Assembly (NCBI GenBank): GCA_036897445.1
Contig: JAYMTL010000007.1
Coordinates: 1-64,000 of the forward strand
DNA: 64,000 nucleotides
Direction: 5' to 3'
DNA from: Pelargonium tetragonum
Taxonomy: Eukaryota; Streptophyta; Magnoliopsida; Geraniales; Geraniaceae
The notes below the pieces were generated by a model. The model saw nothing but the letters and a program-made list of their open reading frames with translations, did no database searches and had not been told where the DNA came from. The stretch's first letter is position 1. Each line of letters starts with the position of its first letter. This document shows, piece by piece, positions 37,770 to 50,889 of the stretch. The translations under genes and the position numbers were made by a program.

Positions 37770-40700
37770 CTCTTTCTAATTAAATCAACACTTATAAACT
37801 TCTTTTTCTAAAAGCTTGTGGAAGTCTACTGAATATATCTAAAATTAGACATCTGAATTAGTAAAGAATCTTACTTCATTTTGGATCAAGATCGGGCAGC
37901 AACATAACATAAAGTAATACCTAAAAGCTAGTCAAGAATAGCGAATAAGGTATACCTTTTACTATAAGTTAAGTTGTTGATTGCTAACCGCTTAGATCAA
38001 ACCCATTCCAAGTTTTTAAACTTTTCTAGAAACTCTTTTCTAAAGTCTTTTCCTTAAATTACAAATTTACAAAGTGCAGCCTTGAGGAGTAAAACTAGAT
38101 AATTGAACTCATTTTTAATATTTTCTTTTCTCCAGCATCTTCAAGGAGCTTTTTATTCTTTTGAGTATGAGTAGCTTGGTTAGTGCTTTTCGTCTATCGT
38201 TCCAGATCCTTGATAGTATGTAGACTATCTTTTTACTTTAAGTTAATTCTCTATTTTTTAATTAGGTTGTTTAGACATTTATAGCAGAGATTTTATAGTA
38301 CACTCTTGGATCACCCTTAAAATGAATTATGAGAGTCTTCCGCAATTCTTTCCGGATTCACCAAGGGTAAAGGAACCCCTTAGTATATAACTGTGCTTTA
38401 AAGAAGAACCACACTTGTTAGAAAAAGCAAAAGAGACTTCCATTAATTTTTTAGGTTTTCCAAGCTTAAGTACCCGACCACGTCATTTACCACCGTAAAA
38501 TGAAGGATTCCTTATTGGGTTTACTTCATTTCAGAAAGTCTTAAGAATTTTGCGCTTTTCTATCTAATATATACAACTCAAATGTTTTGCCTCCAGTTTA
38601 GAGTTTTTCCTTAATCTTTTTCTTTGTACTTGGTTTCTCGTTGTAGTTCTGAGGATTGGGTTTCCTGTTAGCTTGACCACACTTCTTTTTAGGAGTAATA
38701 GGAGTGGGAGCAGCCACTTTATTAGGATTCTGAATATAAGTCTTTTTTTAGAAAGTAAGTATAAAGAATTTATAACCAATAGTAGTTAATATAAGAGAGT
38801 TAAGTACTACCAAAGGTTCTATACTTTTTATAGACAGTGTAGTGCTTCGTTTTTATAAATTCCTGTTACAGTTGTATTCTTTATTAATTATAGATAGTAG
38901 ATAAGTTTCTTTCATTGAAGTGAATACGACCTGTAAATTATCTGCTTTAAGTCGTATTTTTGTGTAAAGGCCTGGTTATAAAGTACCTGTCAACGCGAAT
39001 TTAATAGGTTCGCAAATCTAATTATTTACGTAAAGTTAAGTTGCTGATAAAGAGAGATTTCTATCTGCTTTACTCCCACCTCCTTGAAGTTAGCGTGTAG
39101 AGTATATACCTCGAAGTAGCAGCACTAGAGTAGAATATTTTCTTTCTATAGCAAATCTTTCCAATAAAAGAAGTAGCGGGCCCCTATACAGAGGCATTTT
39201 CTTTGGCATTACTTATCCTTAATAAAAACCCGGCCGAAGAGGCGTAAACCAAAGAATTCCTTTTAAGTACAAAAATTTTATTAGACGGGGACTAAATCAA
39301 ATTCCAAAGTATAACGGAAAAAGTGCTAGTCAAGAAACTCCTACGAGATAACTTGAGTAAAAAGCTAAATAGAGTGTCCCCTTGTTAATAGAATAAGAAT
39401 GCAGCGTATGGATATAATATAGAAAAAAGGATAAAAATATCCCGGATTAAGTTTTCCCTGTACTTTTTATTATCCGGGGTCTCTCCTACTTCCGCGGGTT
39501 TTTAGTGTTTCCGTAAGATTTTGACTTCCACACGGCGCTTCAGAGAAGTCCTTCCGCTACAATATTATAAAAGGGATTGTCTATTCTCTTACTATGTAAA
39601 AATATTTAATAGAGGATCTATCCTTATATGATATCCTATTCTCCTACTTATTTGTATTCTAGTTCATTTTTAATTTGTCCGAAACAAACCCTGGAAAAAG
39701 AAGATTCTAGCATTTTACTTATCCATGAGTTCTAATCGCAGCCTTCCTCCGATGCGGACCTTTACTATTCTTCGTTTTCTAATGCCCGTTCTTACTTGTA
39801 CCCTTTTAGTGTCCCTTCCTTTTAGTCTTGAATTTTTGGATCAGAAATTCAATCTTTATTTGGTTTGATATAGTTCTCTAAGGGTCCAAGTAATAGAAGC
39901 TAAAAGGAGACAACAACACGGGCTTATTAAGCGCTCTTCTTTTAGTTAGTTCTGCTTTAAAATCGCGGGTATACGCCGCTATTTCTTTGAAAAAGCAAAC
40001 CCCAATTAGGGTAAGAGAAGCTTAGCTCAGATAACTAAAGCAATCTCTATTCACAAATCCAATACGCGCACCTTTTACTATAAAAACTACACTACTGTTT
40101 GGAAGGTAAGGTCCGAGTAGCGTAGCTAAGAGAGGAAAGAATAAATACACATTTTTGAACTCATTTTAGTAAAGAGTTAAACTTATCTCATAAATGAATG
40201 CCTAGTAAAACCAACCGAGCTGCCTAGAATTATAATAAAAAAAGCACTCTACAACCCCGCTCTAAATAAGGAAGTCTTTCTATAATCTATAAGTATTAGT
40301 ATTCATTTTATAGATACTCTACTGAAATGACTCCAGCGCGGAAAGGGTTTCGGTTTCCTTTAATATTGTTGGAATCAAGTCTGATACCTTCGCCGAGTGG
40401 CTCACCTTTTCTAAAAAGAAGCTTTTTTACTTTAAGTCAAAATTTGTCTCCTAAAGTCGTAGTCTACAATATTCCAAGGATCCTTTTTTTGGGCGTGTTA
40501 AAAACTATAAGGAAAGCTTAGGAAATTGGAGGAAAGGGTCCGGCCAAGCTTTTTCAAGGATAAAATAGGGGTGCTCTATAATCAAGATCAAGCATTTTAA
40601 TTTAGATAAAATCAGATTATACTTAGTTGTAGCCTCTATTCACGCAGAGGACTCCGGGTCACAGCAATTCCACTGTTTTTATTTAATTGATATTGATGAG

Positions 40701-43700
40701 GTATGCCTCTAATATATCGATAATATATCGAAAAGTAGCGTTTAGTATTCCCGACTTGCTTAGACAAGGATACGTATAGGAGTTGTGCTAATAGGATATT
40801 CTCTTTATTTGTAATTCCAGTGAATAAAGTTTAAGAAAATCGAGGTAGATACTAGGCCTGAAGTTTTATGTCAGAATACAGTATCCTAAGTCGGCACACC
40901 CCTTAAATAAGTTATAGTTCCCGAAAAAGGGTCGCTTCTGTAAAGTTAAGAAACCCATGTAAGTAATTTAAAGTTCTTCCTAAAACGCTTTTAATTGGTA
41001 AGAAAATCCTCGTTACAGAAACTTAATAAGTATACTCTGTGGGAATTTCTTAATTATATGCTTTATTCAGTGACACCTAGAAAGTATCCGGAGTTTTATA
41101 GTAATCTAATTAGTAAAGTTCTAATTTCTTTTATTTTAGTGGAAAAAGCCCTTGTAAACTAGAAGTAAGTGCCTAAAATCGCCGAACTAATATTAATTTA
41201 ACCTATTTTAAAGCCTAGTACAACGAAGTGTTTAGAGAAGGAAAATATCCCGTTTTAATACCAGGAGCCCCTATTAAGCACGCTAGAGCCGGCCCCGTAG
41301 ATTGTATTTTTTACTTCTTTTTATGGGGTTTGTCTTGAAATGCTTTTTTTAATCTAAGGAGGTCCGGTCTTGAAAAGTAAAAGTACAAAACAGCGATACC
41401 CTTTAATTTATAACTCGAAATCGAAGTAAAGCATTCTGAAAGGGGGTGTAAAGCGATCAAGCAAGAATATAATAAAGAGCTATAACTGCAACTCGATGAA
41501 CCTAAGACCACAATCTCAGTTGCACTTTAATTTACCGTAAGTATAAACCTGGTTAACAGTAGTTAGCGATGCCTCCGATCTTCTTAATTTCGCTTCCTAA
41601 ATCCTGGTTATGTTAAAATAATTCACTTCATTATTAATCGTAGGGATTCCCTCTCATAGAAGCCTGTGCTAGTTTAATAGGACTTGACAAAAGGCAACAA
41701 CTTTTTTTTACTTACTACACTCTATATAAGTCCCTAGCACAGCTCAAGGCGATACTAATACCAAACAGACTTTAGAATATTGACCTAAAAAAAGTCCATT
41801 AGCTTACTATACTTTTGTTGCTTCTTATCCGGAGCCTTTGAAGGTAAGTTACTCTACAAGAAACAAACCTTAGTAGTATACATTCAAGGAATTCTATTTA
41901 TTAAAAAGGGAGTTCATAAGGATGATTTTTTGATTTGAGTTCTGACCGTCAAAGTTGAGAGAAAGGGTTCTCTATGACTTGCATACCCACAAAATTTCTT
42001 AAAGAGTGACCGAAGCAAGGATATTCTGAAGTAAACTAACCTTGTAGCTTATCCGGCATTTTAACGAGACTCTCTGTGCTGGAATACTTAATAGGCCCTT
42101 GTTATTTAAATTCTCTGGTTTTAGTTCCTATACTAGACAAGCTCGTCAGGCTATCTAAGGGGGGTTCTCTCCAGTCTAACTTTCTTCCGACCTTTGAGTA
42201 ACTTGTTCAATATCAAGTATTAGCTAAATGCATTTTGACTTTACTTTTAAAAGAACCCCTCTTACTTATGAAGACAAAAAGTTTACAAACAATGTTTCGA
42301 AACCTATAAAATATGACCTAATTAAGTAAAAGTACTTTGAAAAACCCCTTACCATAATGAAGTGCATACGCTATCAACGGGGTTAAAATTCTATAAAAAA
42401 AGAGGAGGGTGTACTCTATATCAAAATCACTAGGTTTTCGGAAAAGTCTTGTTAAAGCAGAGAGCTGGAAAGTCTTAATTACATTACCTTGGCTTGTTTG
42501 TAATAGAAAGAAAAGTAATACTCGTCCCTTTGACAATTTCTTGCATACTAATAAAATATTAGCTGACATACAGAAACCTTCTACGGGATATTGACTTCTA
42601 GGGGCTTTTTGGAAGCCTTTTATTTCAAGCAATTCTGGTTTAATAAGTCCCTATTTCTTTTTCTAACATTAATATAGGGATAGGGTTACCTTGTATAGGG
42701 ATCTCTTGGCATTAACACGGAAAGCACATCAGTATTAAAGGATGTAATTTATCCTAGATAGATTTTAATGCAAAAAGTAGTTTTTTCAAAACCTGGGGTG
42801 TTGCTACCTTTTAAGGACTTACTTCCTTGCGAGTTTCACTGTATCTTATAAAATATCTTGTAAACACTTAACTAAGACTGCCTTGCAGTGTCCAACCTAC
42901 CCCTCTTATAGAGTAAGGAGAAGCTTTTTTTAGGTCCGCGCTAGAAAATTTTATTATACAACTCGAGCCCATGTTACTGAATATTTATTAAGGAAGTGCT
43001 TAATTTCGGGTTGGTCTCCTTTACTCTTTAGTTTAGACAAGATTCATAGCTAATTATATAGATAGGATTCGCGCCTACAAAGTGCTTCAAGATAAGGGTA
43101 CTCAGTTTCTTTAAACAGCATGCGCACAAACTCCTGCATATAGTTGGAAACCCAATGACACTCCATTCTTTAGTTGAGCTTTTCTATTAATATTCTTTAT
43201 TTAGGGTATTTCTTTCCCGAAGAGACAAGTTGCAGTAGTTATTAGGGCTATAGCACAGACTCGGATAAGGTATTAAAGCAAGCTTACAAAAAGTAGAGAG
43301 ACCCCTGCATCTACATTTCATTTGTTTGCTTTTTGTATGTAAGTGCTCTATTGTATTTATATCTTAAGAGGAAGATTATACAGGTCCTAAGTAGGGGTAA
43401 AGGAGTCTTCCTTTTAAGGAGTAAAGTAAAGGTAGCTAGACGATTAGGTTCAAGGGTATTATTATCAATTATTTACTGCGGGTGTGGCAAGGAGGCTGAG
43501 CAAGAGTTATCTAAGAATTTGTTTGAGTCATTATCTAATACATCAACTTCTTTTCAAATTTAAATAGAGCATACTAAAAAAGGTGCTATTGGGAGTACTG
43601 TATAATAAGAGGTATACGCTCAACCTAAAAAGGAATATTTAATTTATAGTAAATATAGGTATCTCATTCATTTCTTTAATCAAGGGGGACCCCCTCTAGT

Positions 43701-43900
43701 TGAAGGCGGGATCCTTTTATCAAACTATTAACTATCTAAACTAAAAAAGCATATTTACAGAGTTTAGGGTTTTAGAGTATCACAAGAGGTTGACCTGGTT
43801 AGTGCAATTGGAGATTCTTTTATATCTGGTATAAAACATAGTCAGATAATCCGATAGTAAGGCCTGGGTAGCTTATAAAAACAGGGTTATTTCATTCTTT
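37770..43900. other. gene-empty stretch
   Basis: No gene is recognisable. From about 38,100 to 39,000 the + strand is T/G-leaning. Its complement is A/C-rich and gives Lys/Pro/Asn-rich translations that follow from composition. Two opposed frames at 42318-42632 (104 codons, minus) and 42409-42594 (+) overlap and are probably chance. An 11-base near-perfect tandem repeat lies at 40711-40731. Confidence 0.5.
40711..40731 (+). repeat. 11-bp tandem repeat
   Basis: aatatatcgat is followed directly by aatatatcga. It is a two-unit slippage repeat. Confidence 0.7.
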
Positions 43901-43913
43901 TTCCGACACCGCC

Positions 43914-43985
43914 CGGGATATAGATAATAGAGTCAAGGGGTGCAGCTCGTGGACTCGGCATGCAAAGTTTTGAATCGTTTTTCTT
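43914..43985 (+). pseudogene. tRNA-Gln pseudogene, mitochondrial type
   Basis: This is the best tRNA relic of the window. Read in order, it gives ggatatag (TGGAGTATAG in the intact gene), agtcaagggg (AGCCAAGTGG), cggcatgcaaag (CGGCATGCAAAGG), ttttgaatcg (TTCGAATCC) and a T-rich tail. Compared with plant mitochondrial tRNA-Gln(UUG) as I recall it, there is an insertion after the acceptor strand and a deletion of about seven bases around the anticodon, so the anticodon loop is lost. It cannot be functional. The intact-gene words are recalled, not looked up. Confidence 0.48.
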
Positions 43986-43989
43986 AATT

Positions 43990-46900
43990 AAATATATTTG
44001 CGCGATCCTATAAAATTCTATTTAGATAGTTTGATTTTTTCTAAACTATTCCGCATTAATAATAATGAAATCAGAGAAGCAGATTAATGAAGTGGATATT
44101 TGAGTAAAGTTAATAGTAATACCAGACCCGGTACAAGTATAAGTAAGGCCCTGCTAACTTATTAGGATAAGGTAAAGCTATTTCATTTGAGAATTTGTAT
44201 ATCAACATAACTAAAGTAGAAAATCCAACTATGAGTACCCACCTTTTCATTCCAACATACTGGCTAAAAAGTCAATTTCATTTTTGAATCTTGGTTCTTT
44301 TTTTTTTCCATAAGTCAAGGCTTAGATAAATCGTCCTTTTTGGAATCTCTAGTGATTAATACAAAAAAAGAAAGTTAATGGTAAACTCCTGTGCATAAAG
44401 GTCCACATAGTTTTATAGAGCGGGTAGGTGCATAAGAATCCTATTTTAGAGAATGGGATTCAGAGAGTTCCTTATTTCTTATACTAAATTCAATAAAATA
44501 TCCTTAAGCTCTTTGTTTCCTTATTTTTTAATAGACCCTGCTCTTACATTGACCTGGGACAAGCTCCGAAATGGTAACTTAACTTTATTCAAAACCTTGG
44601 TTATAAAGAAAAGAGAGGAATTTCCTTTACTAGCAATAAGACAAAATGGAATATTACAGGGGTTACTAAAATTAGAAATAGGATTGCTTTGTTCTAGCAA
44701 GGAAAGTTTCGAGGATTTGTTTAGCCTTAAATATTTACCCAGCATCGGAAAGTCCACCGTAAATGAGAAACTTACCCATTCTTGCCTATTACTGGAGCAG
44801 TACGAGGGATCTCACTTTTCAATTCTAGGAAGATTGTAGGAATTCCTCATAGATAGAAGGCTGCTTTTCTACCTTTAGAAGTTTTCTTAGAAAGGCCCGT
44901 ACCAAAAACTCTAGTAGAGGGACAATATCGAAAAATAAACAAAAGAATTTACTTATGATCCAAAAGAACCCGATAATACTAGACTCCTTTATACCTATAT
45001 AATATATAAACACCTAGCTATAACCAGAACACGTTAACAAAAAAATAAGAAAAATTTCTTTTATAAGATTCATTTTTATGGGCAGATGTCCGGTTCGAAA
45101 CAGGCGATTCATATATTCTTGCTTTGAAATCTACGTCTAAATTGCTCTAAAGGGCCCCGCTTTATTACTTAACAACCTGAAATTTTAATGGATTACGTTT
45201 TCCAGGGTACCCAGTTTTAATAAAAATCTTTTGCATGGGTAAAGGCCCTGAAATTCCTGGCGTTTTTAGACAAGCACTATTACCTATGAGTTATTTTAAA
45301 GAGTCTTCTTAGTTAGATTCACGAGTACCTAAAAAGACTTTTAATAAAGAATCCTCAGTAAACCTTGAGCCCCCTTTTTTTTGCTTCAAGTTAATCTAGA
45401 TCGTACTTTATAAGAAGACCCGCAATTGTTCATGTTCCATTAAGGGGATAACCCATCTGGAAAACATAAAAATACAGAGGTAGAATACTGATTTCTTACT
45501 GTGTATCTTTTTAAGTAAAAAGACATGCCTTGGGAAATTCCCTGATATATGTCGCATTCCCTAAGATTAATATCTGACTCTGGCTAATCCCACCAGGCTC
45601 CTTTATCCTATGTAAGAGACCCGTTAGCTTTTTAACTTACTTCATCAAAATTGGGTATTCCTTATATTATTTATCCGCCGACAAATCCCGTTGTTTTCTT
45701 AAAGCTTCTAGTGTCCTTTGGTTGTGGTAGAGTATAGAAAAACCCAGAGTATTTCAATTTTAATGGAATTCAGAAGCCCTTTTCAAGAAGACTAGGTATT
45801 AGACTGTGAGTAGAGCGTACCCTTGACACGATCCATAAGAAACTCTGAGTTGTACTACAATATTGTAGAAGGGCCCCTACCAAGAATCTTTTCTTTTTCA
45901 AGGATTGCTTATACCTTATTTTCCCTTAATAAGAATTTAATCTTCTACGGATCATTTTTCTAATATTAGTAGTGTAGTGAGCCCCTTTTCTGCTGATTTG
46001 AGTTTGCATCTAAGGAAAAAGTAATTAGCTTCATAGAGTTCTTTTGAAAGTTGAGTAATTTCTCAAACAAATTATTTAAAGATTAGCAAGGTATCTTTTT
46101 AAGGAGAATAAAACCCCAATTAGGAAGTGGCATATAGCTACCGAATAGAAACTCTCATGAAAACGGAGTATTACCAAAAAAGCAGTTTCAAAAAGAGGGT
46201 GTCCCTATGAACGGGAATCCTTTTGTCTGAGGATTTGATGAAAGAAATAAGATCTGCAAGGAAGATAATGTAATGTTCAAGAATAAAAAACTTTCATGTT
46301 ATGTATTACAGATCAGGGACTCTAGGAAATAAAAAGGATTTTTAAATACTGGAATTGGAGCTTATCCTTAACGTTTACCCAGCGAACAAGAAGTGCCCAG
46401 CCCTTATTAGTACTCTAACTTGCTTATATATTAAGTCTCTCCCCGTAAATTTGAACATCATGCCTCGCCTATATCACTATCACTTGCATTTAGTTGTGTT
46501 ACTGATTAACTGACTTTCCGAGAATCTTTGGCAAAAAACTCGGGGCATTCCTTTATATTATAACGAAATCTGACCTGGCTGGATAGTGCCTATTAAATAG
46601 AGCTCATTACCCTTGGGTTTTGGAATTAACATACAACTCACTTGAACAAGGAAAGTCTCAAGTGGAAGACACTTGGTTTATCTTTTTCTGGAATCATTAC
46701 AATTCTTAATAAAAGATTCCTAAAAGCAGAGAAAGACAAGGCCCACCTTTTAGATAGATATTAATCTTTACTTACTCTTTCACTTGCTTCTTACTGGGAC
46801 ATCCAGATAAGAGCCGCTATAATGTATCCAAAATCAATAGCTACTCCCCCTTTGAGTCGCCTTGAACCCCCTGTATTCGTTTCGTTTGATCAATCAGTGC

Positions 46901-47100
46901 TTTACCAATCTAATAAGGGAGCGAACTCTTCTAGAAGTAAATAAGTCCGTATTTGTTTCCGTAGAATTGAGTATAGCCAACTCGTTAGACTGATGCTGAT
47001 AAAATAGCATTCCTACCGAGTTTACCTTGATAGAAGTTAGTCTCTAAGCCCTTTTTTGTCGTAGGTAGTATATATATAGTATAGCCTTGTGACTACTCGC
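43990..47100. other. gene-empty stretch containing the longest open frame
   Basis: The only item of note is the 128-codon frame at 44453-44839. A run of 11 T lies at about 44298. A 14-base palindrome, ctacaatattgtag, is at 45855-45868. The word ccggttcgaaacagg near 45090 resembles half of a T-arm but lacks its partner. Confidence 0.5.
44453..44839 (+). other. longest open frame (128 codons), unassigned
   Basis: It begins with ATG and ends with TAG. It translates to a Leu/Ser/Lys-rich protein of mixed composition, with no signal peptide, clear membrane segment or motif I recognise. A shorter frame runs antisense through the same DNA. At this base composition roughly one frame this long is expected by chance in 64 kb on two strands, so length is not evidence. 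No ribosome binding site, promoter or partner gene is seen. Confidence 0.15.
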
Positions 47101-49070
47101 AAATTAAACATCTACATTATCTAGATTGGATAGGATTCGAATTGAAGCTGCTTTCGTATACCCGCATTGTGGAACTGAAAGCAAGAAGCGAGGAGCCGAT
47201 AATTGTGTATAGCAGGATAAGAGAGACTTGTATTAGTTCTTTGAGAGCACATTCCATACCTTAAGTTAAGAGGTGAGTAATTCCTTTATCTTGATGAAAG
47301 CTTTCTTCCGATATCTCAGTTTTAGCAGGTGTTGCTTATGGAAAAAGCATCAATTCTTTCCAATGTACTTACGCTGTAGTAAGCCGAGATATATGTATAG
47401 CAGTTAATCCTCAGTCTTGGTCTTAAAGGAAAGTTGCTGCTAACTAAGCTAAGGAGGAAATTCTTTTGAATTTGAAAGTTCCTAAATTTGGAAGCAAGGA
47501 ATGTTTATTTTATCTTGATAAAGCAGGATTCCGATAATTATGTATAGCAAGCTGAGGAGATTTTCTGATCTTTGGAACGTCCCTGTAAGCAGTCCAAGTT
47601 CTTAGATCTTCTTGTATTTCTTGAGATTCCTAACTAACTAGAAAATCTGAGTCTTAGTTCTTCACTTCAATATGTGTAGGTTAAAGTCTAAGAGAAGTAG
47701 TTTTAGTAAAGAAAGGAGATTCCCTTTGAGAGTGGAGTACTAAATTCCTTATTCTAATGGTATAGCTAGAGTTTATCTTACTTTTACCAAGGAAAAACTT
47801 CTTAATCCGTGTCAATTACCTTTTACCACTTGTACTTGAGAAATCGAACCTAACTAGATAGAAAATCCTCTTTGCCAAGGTAGTACTGTATTCTTGTTAG
47901 AGTCTACGCTTACGGGAAAGAACTTACTCTTTGAATTGTCTTAGTTCTTCTGTAGCAGTTGCCTTAGCGAGCCGAAGTCTTGTTAGTAAGCAGGCATAGC
48001 CTTTCAGAATTGTAGCTATGAATTTGTATTCCAGGTTATTTGGATAACATAAACAAAAGTCTTTCTTTCTTATGAACTTCTTCAGATCCTTTCCTTCTCA
48101 ATTTCGTGTTCTTGGCTAAGGGAAGTGTAGCAGTTGAAAGCAAGGATAGTTTTTTTCTGTGTATTGCATGCCAGGAACAGACAGATTTCTATATTCTTTT
48201 GAGAGTCTATTTCCTTATGAGTTTTACTTGAGTTTAGGGAATTCACATTTCATTTATGAGAGAGACAAAATCTTATCTTAATCATGACAGACAGATGAGT
48301 ACCTTTAACATTTTCAGGTGTTAATTAATCTGGCTTTATTGAAAGGAGTTAAAGATTCTAATGGTAGTGCCGCTATTAGAAGAACCCTGATTCTAAATTC
48401 CGAAAGAGACTCCTAATTCTCTTAAAAAGGAAGTTCCTGATAAGATAAAGATAATAAGTAGTTTTAGTAACTGTAGAAAGAATGAAATTTAAGAAAGGAA
48501 TTCCCCGGACCTTTCTATTCTGTCTGTGCTTACAAAGTCCTCCTAAGAGGAAGTTAGCCGATCCTTGAAGCAGTGTTTTTAAGTTACAGTAGTGAAAAGG
48601 GAATTTTCTGAATATAGAGTGTATCCTGAACCCTTTACCTTGTGATCGATATACATTAGCTTTGAATTAGAGTGAGCCGAATTCCATAGAGAGTTAGAGC
48701 CTATCCTTAGTTTCAGTGTCTGGTTATAGTGGTATAGTAAGTGAACCCTTGAAGTCATGTTTCCTTTGTCTATTTGATATTGACAGAAAGATTGGAGTTT
48801 GGCTAGAGGAAAGAAATATTATACCCATGTGAGAGGAAGCTTCAACCGAGCATAAATGCTTGCCATCGGGAAAAGAGCCTGAGTGCCTGCATTAGGCTTC
48901 CCAAGGAATGTAAACAGGATGCTCCTAACAAGCAAGTCCATTCTGCGGAATTCTAGTTTTCAGTTCTATATACATAGCAAAAAGTCAGATAGTTCTGTTC
49001 TAGCCTACTTGCCATTAGTCTTTCTGTATCTATCAGTCTGGCACGAGAAATCGCGGCCCAATTAGCTCAG
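47100..49070. repeat. T/G-leaning block with internal diverged repeats
   Basis: The + strand leans to T and G. The word ccgataattrtgtatagcarg occurs at 47196-47216 and 47531-47551 (19 of 21 bases alike), and a looser version lies at 47394-47413. A longer alignment links 47171-47255 with 48128-48214: gaaagcaag, then tgtat, then ttctttgagagnncattcc. ttatcttgat...ttccgata occurs at 47286-47313 and 47510-47536. No frame is longer than 60 codons. The block looks like an old, scrambled tandem family of unknown origin. Confidence 0.5.
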
Positions 49071-49079
49071 CTTACATTC

Positions 49080-50600
49080 GTAATCAGTAGTGTAGTTTAG
49101 TGCACTCCCTTTTCTTGTAACACTTGGATCTCCCTGACTCTGGTTTGAGGATACTGGATAATCTTTCTCAGTCTTTCCTAAGCTTTATCGGAATCTTCCC
49201 TTATTCAATTCACTAAAGGAACTCATTTCAACTTTTCTTAGAATCTCTTCTTATCCTTTAGCTACCCGGAAAGATAAGAATCTGTTCACCTAAATCCATT
49301 AGACTTGGGTTTCCCATATATTAGAAATTGTCAATACCTGGAATACATCTACCCGCTAAACAGAGATATCCGCTTACAAGGACATTCCGAATACCAAGAG
49401 AAACTTTCCCTGCTACAAAACTCTGAATACAAATTCAATTCCCACTCTGAGCCGGCTTACAGAATACAAACAAGAAAATTCTAAGTACCTAAACTATCTC
49501 AAAGGCTTAAACTCTCTCAATGGTAAGACAAGAATATAGACTCTGAATATGAATATGGGAAAACTCCTCTAAGGACAAAGTGCAACTGAGACAAGAGCTC
49601 TAAACAATCCTAAACACTTTCTTTCCATAGGAATATAGAGTTCGGGGGTACTATAATTAAGGAAAGTTACAATTAAGAATAAGGAAATCTCCTAAGCACT
49701 TGGGTTCCATATTCAATTAGAATCTGTTAATGCTTAGAATCTTAAACTCCTGAACCTGCTTACACACTAATAGAAATAGGATTGTTAGGAATCGAAATAG
49801 AATCAGAATCTCAGTTATCCTCAAGATAAAAAGTGCTACAGAAGTCAAATATCTTAAAGGACAGGTTAGAACAAGTCTTTTCCTTGGTAAATCAAATAGA
49901 GTTTCTGTGCGATACCATGCATAATGAAGGACATCCGCTCCACTTCCGAAAGACTCGGCTGGCATACAAGCAACATAACTAAGCCAATTAAGAGAGTTCC
50001 ATCCTACCTAACTGTTCTCAATTCCTGGGAATCTACTCTAACAAGTCTAACAAGAAGAAAGAGAATCCGGGTTCCATTAAGACTTTTGGATTAGGATTAA
50101 CACTTTACCTGTGCTATAAACAGTCTTCTTCCTTGCAACCAAGTTTCTGTCTTTACCGTAAATCTTACATCGTATCTATTAGCAAGAGCACTGCTTCCAA
50201 TTCCAAAGAGCCAGAGGTTGCGCAGGAATTCTAAGATATGGTATAGATATACCGGTTCGAGAAGTGATGACTTTCTACAAACAAAGAGGTTCGGTTTACT
50301 AGGTTAATAGAGAAAAGAGAGTTTCCATTAGCCGCACTAGACAAAGCAAAGGATTCAAGCAGCGCTGGTAGGCTCTCTCTCAAGGTAAAAAGACACTTTT
50401 CTAGTGGGGTCCTAAGGTGCATGACAAGGTTTGCTATGTATCTCTCTTAATCTCAAAGGATACGGAAAATCTGGAGAATAGCTAAGGGGAATTTTTAAGG
50501 CTTTTAAGGAAATGCTGGTTACTACACAATGAGTACAACCGGAGTATCTAAATTGACTGGTTAGGAACTCAATAAGGAGCCCAAAAGTGCTTGGATAAGA
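49080..50600. other. A/C-leaning block opposite in bias to its left neighbour
   Basis: From about 49,080 the + strand becomes A- and C-leaning. Words typical of the left block appear here in reverse complement (for example tgtattccaggt at 48025-48036 and its complement at 49336-49347). Words of the form c-gaatac-aa recur near 49,388, 49,430 and 49,463. No gene is seen. Frames of 82 and 63 codons on the minus strand have no family resemblance. Confidence 0.45.
49633..49650 (+). repeat. 18-bp exact dispersed repeat, copy 2
   Basis: This is the second copy of the exact 18-mer at 436-453. It lies inside the A/C-leaning half of the strand-switch region (49,080-50,600). Confidence 0.5.
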
Positions 50601-50823
50601 TAGTGCAGAAGTCTTAGAGTATGGTTAGGAATCAAAGTCAGTTAAAAAAAAAGAGAATCCGTTTATGTTATCCACTCCAGCTCTAACCCGAGGACCCTTA
50701 TTTCATTTAAAGGAAAAACCCGCGTATACTATCTTGTATTATGTATATATATAACCCAAACTTGATTTAACAGACTCAAGGAATACATAAACGGAAAGCC
50801 TTTTCTAGTAGTACTTTAACTCT

Positions 50824-50886
50824 AAAAGTTCTAAGATACGCTTATTGTTTTTGAATGCATGCCCTTGGTTCAAGTCCAAAAATTTA
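50824..50886 (+). pseudogene. tRNA-Gln-like relic, weak
   Basis: In order: agttctaagatacgc (compare AGTGGTAAGGCATCG), ttgtttttgaatg (CGGTTTTTGGTAC), catgccct and tggttcaagtcc (AAAGGTTCGAATCC). Spacing fits a tRNA, but every arm carries mismatches. This is a weaker match than 43914-43985. Confidence 0.27.
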
Positions 50887-50889
50887 AGA

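Noticed and set aside
38600-38780. Minus-strand reading rich in Lys, Pro, Thr and Asn, like a protein tail
   Set aside because: The strand is A/C-rich there, which by itself gives such residues. There is no start codon and no conserved motif.
42318-42632. 104-codon minus frame with an opposed 61-codon frame
   Set aside because: Length is within chance, and I found no recognisable motif.
45085-45110. tccggttcgaaacagg, like a T-arm
   Set aside because: The stem does not pair and no anticodon region is visible.
47128-47150. ggattcgaattg on the + strand, like a minus-strand tRNA T-arm
   Set aside because: The partner stem and all other arms are absent, so it was not counted as a tRNA relic.
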